A stretch of DNA of 5,888 bases. It comes from Fidelibacterota bacterium TCS52. Lineage in GTDB: Bacteria > Fidelibacterota > Fidelibacteria > Fidelibacterales > Fidelibacteraceae. The notes under the pieces were generated by a model. That model worked only from the letters and a program-made list of their open reading frames with translations. It did not search any database and was not told the DNA's origin. Below, piece by piece: positions 1-5,888 of this stretch. The position numbers and the translations under genes are program-made. The DNA lies in NCBI GenBank assembly GCA_001577215.1, contig LSCC01000068.1, positions 1 to 5,888 on the forward strand, read 5' to 3'. Each line of letters opens with the position of its first letter. The first letter of the stretch is position 1.

Positions 1-732
1 AAAAAGGATCAATTCATTTTGAAGATCGGATATGTAAAAGATCTATCTGAATGGGAAAAATTTGCCAATTCGTCTTTTGATTCTCTCGTTTCTGCCGTGA
101 GTGTTAAAACAGATGATTTGAAGGCCTTCAGATATTATCCATTAAAAGAGAGAAATACGGGAAATATAGAAAATTCATTTAAAAGAACTTTCTATAATGG
201 CATTTCTGTTCAACTTAAAAATTTGAATAAGATCGTTGAGTTTAGAAAATATCTTTTAAAAACATTTGGCTATGAATTAAGTTTAGAATCAATAGAAAAT
301 TTAGAAAATTATAACTCCGTAGCTGCCTTGACGAACTTGCTCGGCATAAGCATTATAATTATTATCTTATTTTTCTTGGCAATTTATGTTGTATATATTT
401 TGTATGTCCATTTACATAAAATAAGAAAATTATTGGGACTATTGTTGGCTTTTGGTGCATCAAAAAAATCTATTAAAACAATTTATCAAAAAATCGTTTT
501 TGACTTTATTGTTAAAACATTGTTGCTGGGATTGTTGATTTCGTTTATTTCTCTTCAGGTAATTTTTAATAATAATTTTGAATTGTATTCTTTTCTGGGA
601 TATTTCAATTGGATGCAATTGATATTAATAATCGGCGTGATAATCGTAAGCGTTATTTCTGCCAAATATATCCTTTCTCGTTTTTTAAGACATCAACCCG
701 GTGATTTGATCTATGATAGATTAGATGAATAA
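1..732 (+). CDS. FtsX/MacB-like ABC transporter permease, C-terminal part (5' truncated)
   Basis: The reading frame is open from base 1, so the gene begins upstream of the window. A TTG at 19 is in frame but has no reason to be the start. About 243 residues are visible. Residues 1-110 (counted from the window edge) are hydrophilic and look like the end of an extracytoplasmic domain. Then come a hydrophobic segment at about 114-136, a basic stretch HKIRKLLGLLLAFGASKK at about 138-156, and two more membrane segments at about 166-188 and 204-226. The hydrophobic segment followed by 'K-GLL-AFGAS' is the hallmark of the FtsX permease domain, which moves with a partner ATPase in MacB, LolCDE and FtsEX systems. 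The tail PGDLIYDRLDE is cytosolic. These are the last three helices of the MacB-type four-helix arrangement. The substrate cannot be told; the ATPase and periplasmic partner, if present, must lie upstream. It converges on the antiporter operon. I am confident of the family, not of the subfamily. Confidence 0.8.
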   Translation, partial: KKDQFILKIGYVKDLSEWEKFANSSFDSLVSAVSVKTDDLKAFRYYPLKERNTGNIENSFKRTFYNGISVQLKNLNKIVEFRKYLLKTFGYELSLESIENLENYNSVAALTNLLGISIIIIILFFLAIYVVYILYVHLHKIRKLLGLLLAFGASKKSIKTIYQKIVFDFIVKTLLLGLLISFISLQVIFNNNFELYSFLGYFNWMQLILIIGVIIVSVISAKYILSRFLRHQPGDLIYDRLDE

Positions 733-843
733 AAAATTGGAGATTATGGAGATAATTAACTTCCGATATGATTCGCTACGGAACAGGTGAGTTATTGTGA
801 TAAGCTTTGGTTATTTCACGAAATTTAACGGTTTGAATATGGT

Positions 844-876
844 GCGTTTGGCATTTCAACGCTCTAAGCTTTTTTT
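844..876 (+). terminator. possible weak intrinsic terminator
   Basis: A 5-bp stem GCGTT/AACGC (844-848 with 858-862, loop of 9) lies upstream of a run of seven T (870-876). A larger alternative pairs the AAGCTT copies at 802-807 and 866-871, placing the second arm directly against the T run. It lies 112 bp past the permease stop in the convergent spacer. The stem is short and, in the first fold, seven bases separate it from the T run, so this is a tentative call. I see no gene or RNA elsewhere in 733-959. Confidence 0.25.
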
Positions 877-959
877 ATGCTAATTCAAGTAAATATTCAT
901 TTACATAAAAAAGAAAAATGAAACCATACTAAAATACACGGATTATTACAAATAAAGAA

Positions 960-1772
960 CTACACTCCTATTTCATAATCAATGTTTAGAACCATAACGC
1001 TTAAACCGGAATATGAATTCAAATCACCAAATATTTCTTCAAATTCATTTATCAATGGTTGAATATGATCTTCATTTATTTTAATGAATATTGTTTTACT
1101 TCCACCATCTTGTGAACCGGTAAAATTAAAAAATCCAAAAAATAGTGGTGTCTTTGCTAATACATTTTCCATCTCTTCACTATTAATACTCGTTGCTTCT
1201 TCAACTCCATATTCAATAAATATTTCTGAAATATCTTGTAAAATATCCAGATCTCTAACCGTTAGTATCATTAATTTGTTTTTACCTTTTTTGGATTTCT
1301 TTGGAATATTCGGATTTGCATTTCTTAAAAATTCTTCATATAGACCAATTTTTGTCGATTGATTTAACAAATTTGCAATAGCATTTGGTTCTTTAAGTAT
1401 TCTGGATGTTTGTGCAAGAAGTTTCAGATGTTCACCTTTTGCACCCGAAGGACCGATTATAACAACAAATATTTTTGTTTTTCTTTTATCTATTGCATAA
1501 AAATCTATTCCGTTTTTATTTATGAATAATCCTATTACGAATTCGCTCAATCCTTCAATTTGTGAATGGGGAATAGCGATCCCGTTTTCAAATCCTGTCG
1601 AGCTTGCATCTTCTCTTTTTTTAAGTGCCTTGTAGATCTCATCGTCTGATATTTTGCTAATTGGTGTATATCGTTTTAGTAATTTGCTGATATTGTGCAG
1701 CGCTTCATCTTTATTTTTCGCCTTAAAATTTGGTTCACAACATTCAAGTTTTAGGACTGTTTCTATTCCCAT
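960..1772 (-). CDS. PTS EIIA type-2 domain fused to a PII-like domain; probable antiporter regulator
   Basis: A soluble 270-residue protein with two domains. Residues about 5-150 match the PTS EIIA fructose/mannitol/PtsN family: a helical start, REDASSTGFENGIAIPHS at 53-70 with the expected phospho-acceptor His69, a central strand region ending in FVVIIGPSGAKGEHLKLLAQ with the second conserved His115, and a closing helix. A basic linker (about 153-165, PKKSKKGKNK) leads to residues 166-270. Their pattern of strand, helix, 'GVEEATSINSEEME', a short variable loop, SKTIF, a second helix and SGLSVMVLNIDYEIGV resembles PII-like (GlnB superfamily) signalling domains. The EIIA family transfers phosphate in sugar uptake or, as PtsN, regulates K+ transport. 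PII-like proteins bind nucleotides and often control a neighbouring transporter. No EIIB or EIIC is nearby and the partner gene is an antiporter, so a regulatory role is inferred. The ATG directly abuts the antiporter stop and has a good AGGAG site. EIIA call firm; PII-like call about 0.7. Confidence 0.85.
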   Translation of the reverse strand: MGIETVLKLECCEPNFKAKNKDEALHNISKLLKRYTPISKISDDEIYKALKKREDASSTGFENGIAIPHSQIEGLSEFVIGLFINKNGIDFYAIDKRKTKIFVVIIGPSGAKGEHLKLLAQTSRILKEPNAIANLLNQSTKIGLYEEFLRNANPNIPKKSKKGKNKLMILTVRDLDILQDISEIFIEYGVEEATSINSEEMENVLAKTPLFFGFFNFTGSQDGGSKTIFIKINEDHIQPLINEFEEIFGDLNSYSGLSVMVLNIDYEIGV

Positions 1773-3008
1773 TTAAATTCTCCTATTTAAATTATTCATT
1801 ATCGCTTTTTTTGCAAGAAATGGTCCAATAATTTCGTTAATGAATACAGAAAATAACAATAAATTGAGCATTTCATTTATTTCCAATTGGATAGCTTGAG
1901 AAGAGTTGACAAATAATTCAGAACCCTTGACAAATACAGCTAACCCGATCGCAACACCGGCTTGAGGAAATAAACCTAATCCTAAATAATTTCTGATCTT
2001 TGATTCAACCTTCAGTGGAAATGAGGGTAAAAATATTCCGAGATATTTGCCAGCTCCTCTTAATAAAATTAGAATAATTCCCATCAATAAAATATTCCAG
2101 TTCAAAAATAATTGTAAATTAAGTTCTATTCCCGCAACGGCAAAAAATATTGCATACAAGGGAGATGTCATTGGTTTTATCGATTCAAAAATTCGTATAT
2201 TTTTTATATCTAAATTTATCAAGACCACACCTATTGTCATGTTTGAGATGAGTGGTGAAAAGTGTAAACTTAGATTAATTGAAGTGGCTAAAAATATGAT
2301 CCCCAAAGAGATGATCTTTAATTCATTGACATTTTTTTTCGCTTTGGCAATTAAATGAATAATAATTCCCGCAACCGTACCAATTAATATTGAAATTCCG
2401 ATTTCAATTAAGGCATGAATAACCGTTTCGCTCAAAGCAATATCAGAATTGCCCATCAAAGTTGCAGACAAGGCAAAGGACAATGAAAATAATATAATTG
2501 TTCCGGCGTCATCTAATGCAACAATACCATATAGATAATCGACAAATTTACCTCTTGCTCTTAATTTTTCAACTATGACCACTGTAGCTGCCGGAGCAGT
2601 TGCCGCCGAAATTGCTCCTACGAGTAAGCAGATATAAATTGAAAAACCAAATGCAAGGAATCCCAGAAAGACAAAAGTGAATGTCAGGATCATTTGACTT
2701 AAAGTTAAAACTATTATTTTGTTGCCGTAAATTTTCAATTTATGAAACGAAAATTCACTGCCGATTATCACAGCAATAAAAGATAGTGTTATCTCGGATA
2801 TTAGATTTAAACTTTTAAAATTTTCCTCATGAATTAATTCCAACCCGGAAGTCCCAACAATTATTCCCGCGACTATATACCCGGTTATTGTTGGTAATTT
2901 AAGTTTCTCGAACAATTTGCCAAAAAAATATCCGGCGATCAGAAGTAATCCAACACTAAAAATAATGTGATTTGAAAAACTATCTTTTATTATATTCAAC
3001 CATGCCAT
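1773..3008 (-). CDS. CPA2-family cation:proton antiporter (NapA/Kef-type membrane domain)
   Basis: An integral membrane protein of 411 residues with about 12-13 hydrophobic segments, the usual size of a bare CPA2 transport domain. No TrkA-N/RCK domain is attached. Family marks, numbered from the ATG at 3008: KLPTITGYIVAGIIVG (about 37-52), AATAPAATVVIVEKLRARG (about 135-153), VALDDA (163-168), a discontinuous-helix region LISNMTIGVVLIN (about 253-265), FFAVAGIEL (about 288-296), LLRGAGKYLG (about 315-324) and GLFPQAGVAIGLA (about 345-357). Asp166-Asp167 match the ion-binding pair of electrogenic NapA/NhaA-type exchangers rather than the single-Asp KefB/C type. It should exchange Na+ or K+ for protons across the inner membrane; the ion is not decided by sequence alone. 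A longer reading starts from TTG at 3014. I prefer ATG two codons later; neither has a clear Shine-Dalgarno. It is the first gene of an operon with the EIIA-PII protein. Confidence 0.9.
   Translation of the reverse strand: MAWLNIIKDSFSNHIIFSVGLLLIAGYFFGKLFEKLKLPTITGYIVAGIIVGTSGLELIHEENFKSLNLISEITLSFIAVIIGSEFSFHKLKIYGNKIIVLTLSQMILTFTFVFLGFLAFGFSIYICLLVGAISAATAPAATVVIVEKLRARGKFVDYLYGIVALDDAGTIILFSLSFALSATLMGNSDIALSETVIHALIEIGISILIGTVAGIIIHLIAKAKKNVNELKIISLGIIFLATSINLSLHFSPLISNMTIGVVLINLDIKNIRIFESIKPMTSPLYAIFFAVAGIELNLQLFLNWNILLMGIILILLRGAGKYLGIFLPSFPLKVESKIRNYLGLGLFPQAGVAIGLAVFVKGSELFVNSSQAIQLEINEMLNLLLFSVFINEIIGPFLAKKAIMNNLNRRI
1780..1784 (-). promoter_or_regulatory. ribosome binding site of the EIIA-PII gene inside the antiporter 3' end
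   Basis: AGGAG on the minus strand, seven bases before the ATG at 1772, lies within the last codons of the antiporter gene. The antiporter TAA (1775-1773) touches the ATG (TAAATG). This fixes the start and suggests translational coupling of the pair. Confidence 0.75.
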
Positions 3009-3065
3009 ATTCAAAAAGTTATAATTTATTTTTCATTTTTACAACAATTTTTATTTAATATTTAT

Positions 3066-3093
3066 ATTAGAACATGAATAATATTTTTTGCAA
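3066..3093 (-). promoter_or_regulatory. candidate sigma-70-type promoter of the antiporter operon
   Basis: On the minus strand, TTGCAA (3093-3088, four of six consensus bases) is followed after 16 bp by TCTAAT (3071-3066, five of six). This would start transcription near 3059 and give a leader of about 50 bases. A perfect TTGACA lies further upstream at 3112-3107 but has only an A-run at the correct distance. In DNA this AT-rich, matches arise by chance, so confidence is modest. Confidence 0.3.
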
Positions 3094-3220
3094 CGAATTA
3101 CTCAAATGTCAAGAATTAAGATTGAGATTTAAGCTGAAATTTTCCAATTCCAAATATATTTCATTTATTATTTATAAATACAAAAAGTTTTTATAAATTA
3201 CAATATGGGAAAATATTAAC

Positions 3221-3226
3221 AGGGAG
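3221..3226 (+). promoter_or_regulatory. ribosome binding site of nadB
   Basis: AGGGAG lies four bases before the ATG at 3231 and supports that start. The arrangement AGGGAG-aata-ATG is nearly identical to that before the serpin gene (AGGGGG-aatg-ATG). Confidence 0.7.
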
Positions 3227-3230
3227 AATA

Positions 3231-4823
3231 ATGAGCATTAATAAATCAAAATATCTCGTGATCGGAAGTGGCATTGCGGGATTAAGTTTTGCATTAAAAG
3301 TTGCCGATTCCGGAAATGTAAATCTCATCACTAAAAGCAAAATGAGTGATTGCAATACGAGTAAAGCACAGGGTGGAATTGCGGCAGTAATGTCCTCAAA
3401 TGATAGCAGCGAGCAGCATAAAAAAGATACAATGATCGCCGGAGTTGGATTGTGTCACAATGATTCGTTGGATGCTTTGGTAAATGAAGGACCTGAAAGG
3501 ATCAGGGAATTGATCGATTGGGGGGTTGAATTTACAAAACAAGAAAATGGCGAATATGATCTGACAAAAGAGGGCGGACATTCTCAAAGAAGAGTTTTAC
3601 ACAAAGCGGATGCTACAGGTGAAGAAATCGAAGAATCGCTGATAAAAAAGGTAAAAGATCATCCCAATATTAATATTTATGAAAATAGGTTTGCTATTGA
3701 TCTGATAACCGAACATCAAGTCAGGAATAATCTGCAATCTGCTTTTAATGTATGTTTTGGTGCGTATGTTTTAGATAAAGAAAGTGATAATGTAGATATT
3801 TTTAGGGCGAATTTTACGATGTTGGCAACAGGTGGGGCAGCGAGGGTATATTTACATTCAACAAATCCGGAAGTTGATACCGGTGATGGAATAGCGATGG
3901 CATATCGTGCGAGTGTCAGAATAGCCAATATGGAATTTATTCAATTTCATCCGACAGCATTATATGATCCGCATAACAAACCATTTTTAATTTCCGAAGC
4001 ACTGAGAGGATTTGGTGGAAAGTTAAAGAATGGTAATGGAATTGAATTCATGAAAAAATATGACAAACGATTGGAGCTTGCACCGAGAGATATTGTTGCT
4101 CGTGCGATTGATTCAGAGATGAAAAAAGATGGAAGTGATTTTGTATATCTTGACATGACATCACTTAATCTCTCTGAAGTGAAGAAAAGATTTCCAACAA
4201 TTTTCAAACACTGTATTGATTATCTTAATATTGATATCACCAAAAAAATGATCCCTGTCGTTCCTGCTGCTCATTATATTTGCGGTGGAATAATGACAAA
4301 TATGAGCGGAAATACTTCTATGCACAATCTTTATGCAAGTGGGGAAACTGCTCATACGGGAATTCACGGTGCAAATCGATTGGCAAGCAACAGCTTAACG
4401 GAAGCTTTGATATTCAGTCATCGAGCTGCTTTGAAAATATTAAATAAGAAGTTTGAAAATGAGTTTGAAAACATAGAAATTCCGGAATGGAAAGATGATG
4501 GGAAATTAAATCCAAATGAATGGATCTTGATAAAACACAATACAAAAGAGTTGCAAAATATTATGTGGGATTATGTTGGAATAATCAGATCAAGACCACA
4601 TTTAAATCGCGCATTAAGAAGAACGCAAATGCTCTATGATGAGATAGAAAATTATTATAAAAGAACAAAAGTTAGAGATAGTATATTAGAATTAAGAAAC
4701 CTTACCACAATCGCATATTTAATAATTCGATCGGCACTTCGTCGTGAAGAAAGTCGCGGTTTACATTTTATGAGTGATTATCCCGATAAAGATGATAAAT
4801 TTTATAAAGATACTATTATCTAA
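3231..4823 (+). CDS. nadB: L-aspartate oxidase
   Basis: A complete 530-residue flavoenzyme (E. coli NadB is about 540). It oxidises L-aspartate to iminoaspartate, which quinolinate synthase (NadA) condenses with dihydroxyacetone phosphate in de novo NAD synthesis; it acts in the cytosol and can use O2 or fumarate as electron acceptor. FAD binding shows in GSGIAG (12-17) and SKAQGGIAAV (44-53). Family and active-site motifs follow in order: EGGHSQRRVLHKADATG (114-130), FHPTALY (239-245), SEALRGFGG (255-263), LAPRDIVARAID (283-294), PAAHYICGG (345-353) and GIHGANRLASNSLTEAL (377-393). By motif, His240, Arg286, His348 and Arg383 correspond to the substrate-binding His244, Arg290, His351 and Arg386 of E. 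coli. The C-terminal helical domain ends with RREESRGLHFMSDYP (504-518), typical of NadB and of the related succinate dehydrogenase/fumarate reductase flavoproteins. The EGGHS segment and the total length favour NadB over those. Spacers of over 200 bp on both sides suggest a single-gene transcript; nadA and nadC are not in view. Confidence 0.96.
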   Translation: MSINKSKYLVIGSGIAGLSFALKVADSGNVNLITKSKMSDCNTSKAQGGIAAVMSSNDSSEQHKKDTMIAGVGLCHNDSLDALVNEGPERIRELIDWGVEFTKQENGEYDLTKEGGHSQRRVLHKADATGEEIEESLIKKVKDHPNINIYENRFAIDLITEHQVRNNLQSAFNVCFGAYVLDKESDNVDIFRANFTMLATGGAARVYLHSTNPEVDTGDGIAMAYRASVRIANMEFIQFHPTALYDPHNKPFLISEALRGFGGKLKNGNGIEFMKKYDKRLELAPRDIVARAIDSEMKKDGSDFVYLDMTSLNLSEVKKRFPTIFKHCIDYLNIDITKKMIPVVPAAHYICGGIMTNMSGNTSMHNLYASGETAHTGIHGANRLASNSLTEALIFSHRAALKILNKKFENEFENIEIPEWKDDGKLNPNEWILIKHNTKELQNIMWDYVGIIRSRPHLNRALRRTQMLYDEIENYYKRTKVRDSILELRNLTTIAYLIIRSALRREESRGLHFMSDYPDKDDKFYKDTII

Positions 4824-4960
4824 CTGTTATTATCTATTTTTTATATACTTTTTGGCTTAATGACAGATCATTTTTGATATTAGATTCCACTCTAAGAACT
4901 GAACAATAATTTTTATCCAAATCATAAATCGGGTAATGTTGTGCTTGAAAATCGGATGTT

Positions 4961-4972
4961 TTATTGCAATAA
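4961..4972. promoter_or_regulatory. perfect 12-bp palindrome, possible operator
   Basis: TTATTGCAATAA reads the same on both strands and ends five bases before the candidate -35 element of the serpin promoter, where an activator or repressor dimer could sit. I do not recognise it as a named regulator site. The flanking bases do not extend the symmetry. The rest of the nadB-serpin spacer (4824-5064) shows no gene and no GC-rich hairpin. Confidence 0.25.
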
Positions 4973-4977
4973 CTATT

Positions 4978-5004
4978 TTGTAGTCTTTTCACTTATCTTA
5001 TAAT
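4978..5004 (+). promoter_or_regulatory. candidate promoter of the serpin gene
   Basis: A perfect -10 hexamer TATAAT (4999-5004) lies about 60 bases upstream of the serpin start. The -35 is poor: TTGTAG at 4978-4983 with a 15-bp spacer, or TTTGTA one base earlier with 16 bp. The position fits a leader of about 50 bases. An activator may compensate for the weak -35. Confidence 0.4.
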
Positions 5005-5054
5005 TAAAATATTTTTTTTGTAACAATTATTGATTAAATTATCACATTAGTTAA

Positions 5055-5060
5055 AGGGGG
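5055..5060 (+). promoter_or_regulatory. ribosome binding site deciding the serpin start
   Basis: AGGGGG is followed by two consecutive ATG codons at 5062 and 5065. The first is only one base away, too close for initiation. The second is four bases away, the same spacing as in nadB, so 5065 is preferred. Confidence 0.6.
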
Positions 5061-5064
5061 AATG

Positions 5065-5888
5065 ATGAAAATAAAAACAATATTCTTATTATTAGTAATA
5101 TTAGTATTTTCACTTGCTTGTAAAGAGACAGAAGTTAATTTAAAAACAAAAAGAAATTTGATAGAAGGGAATAATAAATTTGCCTTAAAAATTTTCAACA
5201 AATTGTCAACAAATGGTAATGGAAATATTTTTATTTCTCCATATAGCATTTCCACTGCGTTGACAATGACTTACGGCGGAGCAAAAGGAGAAACAAAAGA
5301 TCAGATGCGGAGGGCATTATTTTTATTAGAAAACGATCAATTAGTTCACAATTCATTTCAATATTTGTTACAGAACATGAACGATCTTGACAACTCAGAA
5401 AAAAACTTGGTGCTTAAAACCGCAAATGCAATTTGGGTGGAGAGTGATTTTAAAATTAAGGAAGATTATAAAAAGTTAGTTAAAACCAAATATCTTAGTG
5501 CTATTAACGGAATGGATTTTACAAATAAACAGGAAAAGTGTCGCATAAAAATAAATAATTGGGCAAGTGAAAACACAGAAAATAAAATTACAGATCTAAT
5601 TCCCAAAGGTTTGATTTCCAGTCAGACTAAGTTGGTGTTAACAAATGCCATTTATTTTCTTGCAGATTGGCAAAACCAATTTAAAAAGCGCTACACAAAA
5701 GAGGAAAATTTCTATTTATCGAATGATGAAAAGATCAAAACAAAGATGATGCATCAGACAGAACATTTTAAATATACAGAAAATCAAAAAATACAAATAA
5801 TTGAATTGCCTTATGAAAATGATCGTCTGTCAATGATAGTATTTTTACCAAGATCAAACAATTCAAATAGCACAGATTCATTACTGAC
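5065..5888 (+). CDS. serpin-family protein with lipoprotein signal peptide (3' truncated)
   Basis: The frame is open to the right edge, giving 274 residues of an expected 400 or so. Residues 1-19 are a short basic start, a hydrophobic core (TIFLLLVILVFSLA) and a Cys at 19 in the context FSLAC, an acceptable though not ideal lipobox, so the protein is probably exported and lipid-anchored. The mature part follows the serpin fold: a helix A region (NKFALKIFNKL, about 37-47), the shutter motif NIFISPYSISTALTMTYGGA (54-73) with GETKDQM after it, KTANAIWVE (118-126), the INNWASENTENKITDLIP segment (163-180), and the signature LTNAIYFLADW (192-202), where most serpins have NAIYFKGxW. LSMIVFLP (255-262) is the late sheet strand expected before the last third. 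Serpins trap serine or cysteine proteases by a one-shot conformational change. The hinge and reactive-centre loop are missing from the window, so inhibitory activity and target cannot be judged. It follows nadB on the same strand after about 240 bp and probably has its own promoter. Confidence 0.9.
   Translation, partial: MKIKTIFLLLVILVFSLACKETEVNLKTKRNLIEGNNKFALKIFNKLSTNGNGNIFISPYSISTALTMTYGGAKGETKDQMRRALFLLENDQLVHNSFQYLLQNMNDLDNSEKNLVLKTANAIWVESDFKIKEDYKKLVKTKYLSAINGMDFTNKQEKCRIKINNWASENTENKITDLIPKGLISSQTKLVLTNAIYFLADWQNQFKKRYTKEENFYLSNDEKIKTKMMHQTEHFKYTENQKIQIIELPYENDRLSMIVFLPRSNNSNSTDSLL

Noticed and set aside
768..800. Ten-codon plus-strand frame (MIRYGTGELL) after the permease
   Set aside because: No ribosome site and no link to a regulated gene, since the next gene is convergent.
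409..910. 13-base repeat CATTTACATAAAA at 409-421 and 898-910
   Set aside because: One copy is coding, and a match of this length is plausible by chance in AT-rich DNA; the flanks do not match.
896..922. 7-bp inverted repeat TTCATTT/AAATGAA
   Set aside because: The stem is all but AT, the loop is 13 bases and there is no T run on either strand, so it is not a credible terminator.
1084..1362. Plus-strand open frame of 92 codons
   Set aside because: It lies wholly antisense to the well-supported EIIA-PII gene and has no family resemblance or ribosome site.
2047..2358. Plus-strand open frame of 103 codons
   Set aside because: It is antisense to the antiporter's membrane helices; no independent support.
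3396..4367. Four minus-strand open frames of 63-86 codons
   Set aside because: All are shadows of nadB, whose frame carries continuous conserved motifs through this stretch.
4808..4841. AGATA/TATCT pairing followed by a T run after nadB
   Set aside because: A five-pair AT stem is too weak to call an intrinsic terminator.
5034..5255. Minus-strand open frame of 73 codons
   Set aside because: It is antisense to the serpin signal peptide and shutter region, which give a clear family match on the plus strand.

Overview
This AT-rich window (roughly two-thirds A+T) comes from a bacterial chromosome. It holds five protein genes, two of them cut by the window edges. The Shine-Dalgarno-type ribosome sites (AGGAG, AGGGAG, AGGGGG), the standard code, a MacB/FtsX-type permease and a lipoprotein-type serpin would all fit a Gram-negative, possibly anaerobic, bacterium. 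A low-GC lineage of the Cloacimonadota/FCB type is my guess, but nothing here fixes the taxonomy.

Layout, left to right. Positions 1-732 (+) are the C-terminal part of an FtsX/MacB-like ABC transporter permease. A convergent spacer of 227 bp follows, with one weak terminator-like structure. Positions 960-3008 (-) are a tight two-gene operon: a CPA2-family cation:proton antiporter carrying an Asp-Asp pair, followed with no spacer (TAAATG) by a protein joining a PTS EIIA type-2 (PtsN/fructose-like) domain to a C-terminal PII-like domain. A divergent spacer (3009-3230) carries a plausible antiporter promoter and the ribosome site of the next gene. Positions 3231-4823 (+) are a complete L-aspartate oxidase gene (nadB), the first step of de novo NAD synthesis, standing alone without nadA or nadC. 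A spacer of about 240 bp follows, with a consensus -10 box, a perfect 12-bp palindrome and an imperfect direct repeat. From 5065 to the right edge (+) runs the first part of a serpin with a lipoprotein signal peptide; its reactive-centre loop lies beyond the window.

The genes do not form one pathway. The most interesting unit is the antiporter/EIIA-PII pair. It looks like an ion transporter encoded with a cytosolic regulator that could read both PTS phosphorylation (His69) and a small-molecule signal (PII-like fold). The second is the bacterial serpin, probably a membrane-anchored protease inhibitor. The permease and nadB look ordinary.
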